A DNA stretch of 64,000 nt from Synanceia verrucosa. Its lineage: Eukaryota; Chordata; Actinopteri; Perciformes; Synanceiidae. Shown piece after piece: positions 63,401 to 64,000 of this stretch. The notes beneath the pieces were generated by a model that saw only the letters and a program-made list of their open reading frames with translations, did no database searches and was not told where the DNA came from. Position 1 is the first letter of the stretch. Every line of letters starts with the position of its first letter. Both the position numbers and the translations under genes were made by a program. The DNA lies in the NCBI GenBank assembly GCA_029721515.1, contig CM056559.1:8433001-8497000 (forward strand). The letters are read 5' to 3'.

Positions 63401-64000
63401 AAGCAGCAAATCTTCCCATTTAAGAGGTTGGAGACAGCAATCATTTTGCCATTTTTGCTTAAAAAGTAGCTGAAACGATCAATAGATATTCAGAATATTA
63501 ACTGCTGAATATTCTGCTGACTGACTGATTCTTTGTGAAGCTCATGTCCTTCTCTTTTTGCAAAAGTGTCAAGTGGTCACTTTCCAAAACTGTAGTTTGT
63601 GGTGGTGTTGCACTGAGCTGAATTAGGAAGGCCTGTTATTCTGCCAAACTTAATAAGAAAACTCTGGAAAGTATTGGCGAGAAAGGCAGAATGTCAGTAG
63701 CGTTGAAGTTGACCTTTAATGGTGTATAGCTTGTTGGAGAGAGTGTTGATCTCTTCTTGCACTGTTGGGGATTCCTACAGCTCTGGTAATCTAATATGGA
63801 AGTCTCCAAGCAGTGTGTGATATTTGATGTTTAGGTAGTTGATGATCAACTTGCCCTTTGTGTTGATTTTATAGATGAACATGATATTTTTGTGCAATAA
63901 AAAAATGACATTGTTTCGAGATTGCCCTCACCTTTAAAGCTGTTTTCTGTAGGCTACATAACTTTTAGCAGGAGTGACTGAATCTCTAACCTTCACAAAG

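Larger units (their letters stand above)
56601..64000. other. No confirmed gene
   Basis: Mostly unique-looking DNA with one AC array at 60420 and AT-rich sequence at 57180-57240. The frames at 59683-60054 minus, 61598-61921 plus and 62889-63161 plus have no recognisable domain. A GC-rich patch with repeated GGGCCNGGC units lies at 62862-62890. Confidence 0.45.

Noticed and set aside
1..64000. CRISPR arrays, operons, phage or bacterial genes
   Set aside because: No spaced direct-repeat array, no dense coding, no ribosome-binding-site pattern. The tandem repeats are simple microsatellites of eukaryotic type.

Overview
The window looks like animal, and most likely teleost fish, nuclear DNA. Three observations support this. 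It is moderately AT-rich and full of long (CA)n/(TG)n, (CT)n and (AT)n microsatellites. It has no densely packed open reading frames or operons. It carries several degraded transposable elements of kinds abundant in bony fish: an L1-clade LINE, an L2-type LINE with its characteristic 3' end, a hAT element with a BED zinc finger, and short inverted-repeat elements. The species cannot be named from the sequence alone.

I find no convincing intact host protein-coding gene, rRNA or tRNA in 64 kb. Almost all reading frames over 60 codons are chance frames, often running through CA repeats as (HT)n or (CV)n. The window is therefore best read as a gene desert or the inside of a very large intron. Two short frames (54364-54530 minus, 59391-59499 plus) have exon-like features and are reported only as candidates.

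Layout: 1-4.2 kb is unique sequence holding one member (1798-2094) of a diverged duplicated segment whose partner lies at 7451-7762; 4.26-4.50 kb is a teleost dispersed repeat. From 7 to 20 kb there is mostly unique DNA with many dinucleotide arrays and one approximately 1-kb terminal-inverted-repeat element (13077-14058). At 20.07-21.56 kb a 5'-truncated L1-type LINE lies on the minus strand, framed by a 15-bp target-site duplication; a LINE 3' tail follows at 22.35-22.53 kb. 27.8-28.25 kb resembles another dispersed fish repeat. At 35.3-36.6 kb is the 3' part of an L2-type LINE. 38.3-38.7 kb is an AT-rich repeat. 39.62-40.22 kb is a long nested inverted repeat. 42.30-43.17 kb is a hAT derivative that keeps only the BED-finger portion. 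49.29-49.61 kb is a short element bounded by TTAA. The rest to 64 kb is mainly unique DNA with microsatellites, including adjacent (TG)n and (AT)n arrays near 50.5-50.9 kb, and candidate conserved non-coding DNA at 56.2-56.6 kb.

The features do not form a pathway. The most useful observations are the mobile-element remnants with readable boundaries, the two pairs of dispersed duplications and the nested palindrome. I did not find a novel multi-gene system. Statements about repeat families rest on recalled resemblance and translated motifs, not on any database search.
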